Source: Roseovarius lutimaris
Lineage (GTDB): Bacteria; Pseudomonadota; Alphaproteobacteria; Rhodobacterales; Rhodobacteraceae
Length of the DNA: 64,000 nucleotides
Assembly (NCBI RefSeq): GCF_900115165.1
Contig: NZ_FOVP01000004.1
Coordinates: 1-64,000 of the forward strand
Reading direction: 5' to 3'
Shown: piece after piece, positions 62,977 to 64,000 of the stretch
How the letters are laid out: each line of letters begins with the position of its first letter
Numbering within the stretch: position 1 is the first letter of the stretch
Notes under the pieces: generated by a model
Databases searched by the model: none
What the model saw: the letters and a program-made list of their open reading frames with translations, nothing else
What the model was told of the DNA's origin: nothing
Program-made: the position numbers and the translations under genes

Positions 62977-64000
62977 ATGACCCCCGATCTGGAATGCAGC
63001 GCCCTGACCAAGCGGTTCGACCAAAGCCTTGCCGTTGATGACGTGTCATTTTCCGTACCGCCGGGGTCGTTCTTTTCCATTCTCGGGCCGTCGGGCTGTG
63101 GCAAGACCACGATCATGCGGATGATTGCCGGGTTCTTGCCGCCGACCAGCGGCGATATCCGGATCAAGGGCAAATCGGTGCTTGATGTGCCCCCCAACAA
63201 GCGGCCGGTGAATATGGTGTTCCAGCACCTTGCGCTTTTCCCGATGATGAATATTGCCGACAACATCGGCTATGGCCTGCGCCGCAAGGGACTGCTCAAA
63301 CCCGAGATCACCCGCAAGGTGGGCGAGGTGCTTGATCGCATCGGCCTTCCCGATATTGCCAACCGCAAGGTTGACGAGCTGTCGGGGGGGCAGAAACAGC
63401 GCGTGGCGATTGCCCGCTGCATGGTGCTTGAACCTGATGTGTTGTTGCTGGATGAACCGCTTGGTGCGCTTGATCTCAAGCTGCGCGAGCATATGAAGAT
63501 CGAGCTCAAGGCGCTTCAGGCGGCGTTTGACACGACATTCGTCTATATCACCCATGATCAGTCAGAGGCGCTTGTGATGTCCGATCAGATCGCGGTGATG
63601 AATGCCGGGCGGTTCGAACAGATCGGCACCGCGCAAGAGCTTTACTATCGCCCCGACACCGCCTTTGTCGCGGGGTTTGTCGGTGACAGCAATCGCTGGT
63701 CCGGCAAGGTTGAAACGGTTGCCGGTGGCACGCTTGCGCTGCGCACCGATGGCGGGCTTTTGATGCGCGCCAACGCCCATGACCGGAGCCTTGCACCCGG
63801 GGATCGCGCAGAGATTTTCGTGCGCCCCGAGGCGATCCGCCTCGCGCGGTCCGACGCCGATCTGGCGCATTTCGACAACCGGCTGAACGGTCAGGTGACC
63901 AGCCTTTTGTTCAATGGCGCGGCCAGCCGTATCCTTGTGCAATCGGCGGAAGGTGGCCCCGAGATCGAGGTGACATTGCCACAGTCGGGCGAGTTTTCCG
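62977..64000 (+). CDS. ABC transporter ATP-binding protein (PotA-like), 3'-truncated by window edge
   Basis: At least 341 residues, open at the right edge. Walker A LGPSGCGKTT (about 36-45), Q-loop VFQHLALFP, signature LSGGQKQR, Walker B VLLLDEPLGALD and switch His in YITHDQSEAL are intact, and a TOBE-like regulatory domain follows (from about 245). PotA-type ATPase of a polyamine-like importer; permease genes should follow. ATG 62977 preferred, 62971 possible, same frame. Confidence 0.92.
   Translation, partial: MTPDLECSALTKRFDQSLAVDDVSFSVPPGSFFSILGPSGCGKTTIMRMIAGFLPPTSGDIRIKGKSVLDVPPNKRPVNMVFQHLALFPMMNIADNIGYGLRRKGLLKPEITRKVGEVLDRIGLPDIANRKVDELSGGQKQRVAIARCMVLEPDVLLLDEPLGALDLKLREHMKIELKALQAAFDTTFVYITHDQSEALVMSDQIAVMNAGRFEQIGTAQELYYRPDTAFVAGFVGDSNRWSGKVETVAGGTLALRTDGGLLMRANAHDRSLAPGDRAEIFVRPEAIRLARSDADLAHFDNRLNGQVTSLLFNGAASRILVQSAEGGPEIEVTLPQSGEFS

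Overview
The window looks like a chromosomal segment of a GC-rich (a little over 60 %) marine-type alphaproteobacterium of the order Rhodobacterales (Roseobacter/Rhodobacter group). Pointers are MipZ and the DUF1013 (TrcR) regulator, COQ9, the DUF465/DUF2007/ParE gene set, a taurine-pyruvate aminotransferase divergent from tauABC, and the phaA-phaB pair. No rRNA, tRNA, CRISPR array, integrase or insertion sequence was seen.

Layout. 1-8.3 kb is a quinoprotein region: a truncated glutathione-dependent formaldehyde dehydrogenase, a quinoprotein-relay zinc metallohydrolase, a SoxYZ-like carrier, four small exported or hypothetical proteins, then pqqABCDE (pqqA is only 33 codons) behind a clear sigma-70-type promoter. 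The quinoprotein dehydrogenase itself must lie elsewhere. 8.3-11.3 kb holds a VOC protein, a split MnmC-type tRNA-modification pair and a DMT transporter. 11.5-15.1 kb is a duplicated cassette of a small exported Cys/His protein plus a Met-rich outer-membrane beta-barrel, probably metal related. 15.1-18.1 kb has slt and dapA. 18.2-23.2 kb is taurine uptake (tauABC) and transamination (tpa) around a shared control region. 23.3-30.7 kb has LysE, ornithine/lysine decarboxylase, TrcR, RNase T2, a sialidase-like operon, a quinone oxidoreductase, COQ9 and rpsU. 30.9-35.8 kb has an amidoligase/glutamine-amidotransferase pair, rlmN, tag and an EAL protein. 35.9-44.8 kb has phaA, phaB, small DUF genes, a polyprenyl diphosphate synthase, ispE, a TPR protein and ETF-ubiquinone oxidoreductase. 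45-52.9 kb is mostly housekeeping (greA, uspA, nfu, tsaB, rimI, TSUP exporter, SDR, RecD-like helicase). 53-57.3 kb has a LuxI-type autoinducer synthase with no LuxR beside it, mipZ, a DMT transporter, an HpcH/HpaI aldolase and glucokinase. 57.3-61.8 kb is the accessory region: two distinctly AT-richer genes of unknown function, one with a nucleotide-cyclase-like motif pattern, lie on either side of parE, with a decayed small ORF and strong hairpins. 61.8-64 kb starts a polyamine-type ABC importer that runs off the window.

Functional links. PQQ made by pqqABCDE would serve a periplasmic alcohol dehydrogenase; the relay proteins and the glutathione-dependent dehydrogenase would handle electrons and formaldehyde. 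COQ9, the polyprenyl synthase and ETF-QO all relate to ubiquinone. The most novel-looking items are the AT-rich genes around parE, the amidoligase pair, the duplicated Met-rich cassette, and a small protein that is a free-standing copy of the N-terminal domain of the relay metallohydrolase. All calls rest on reading the sequence; no database search was run.
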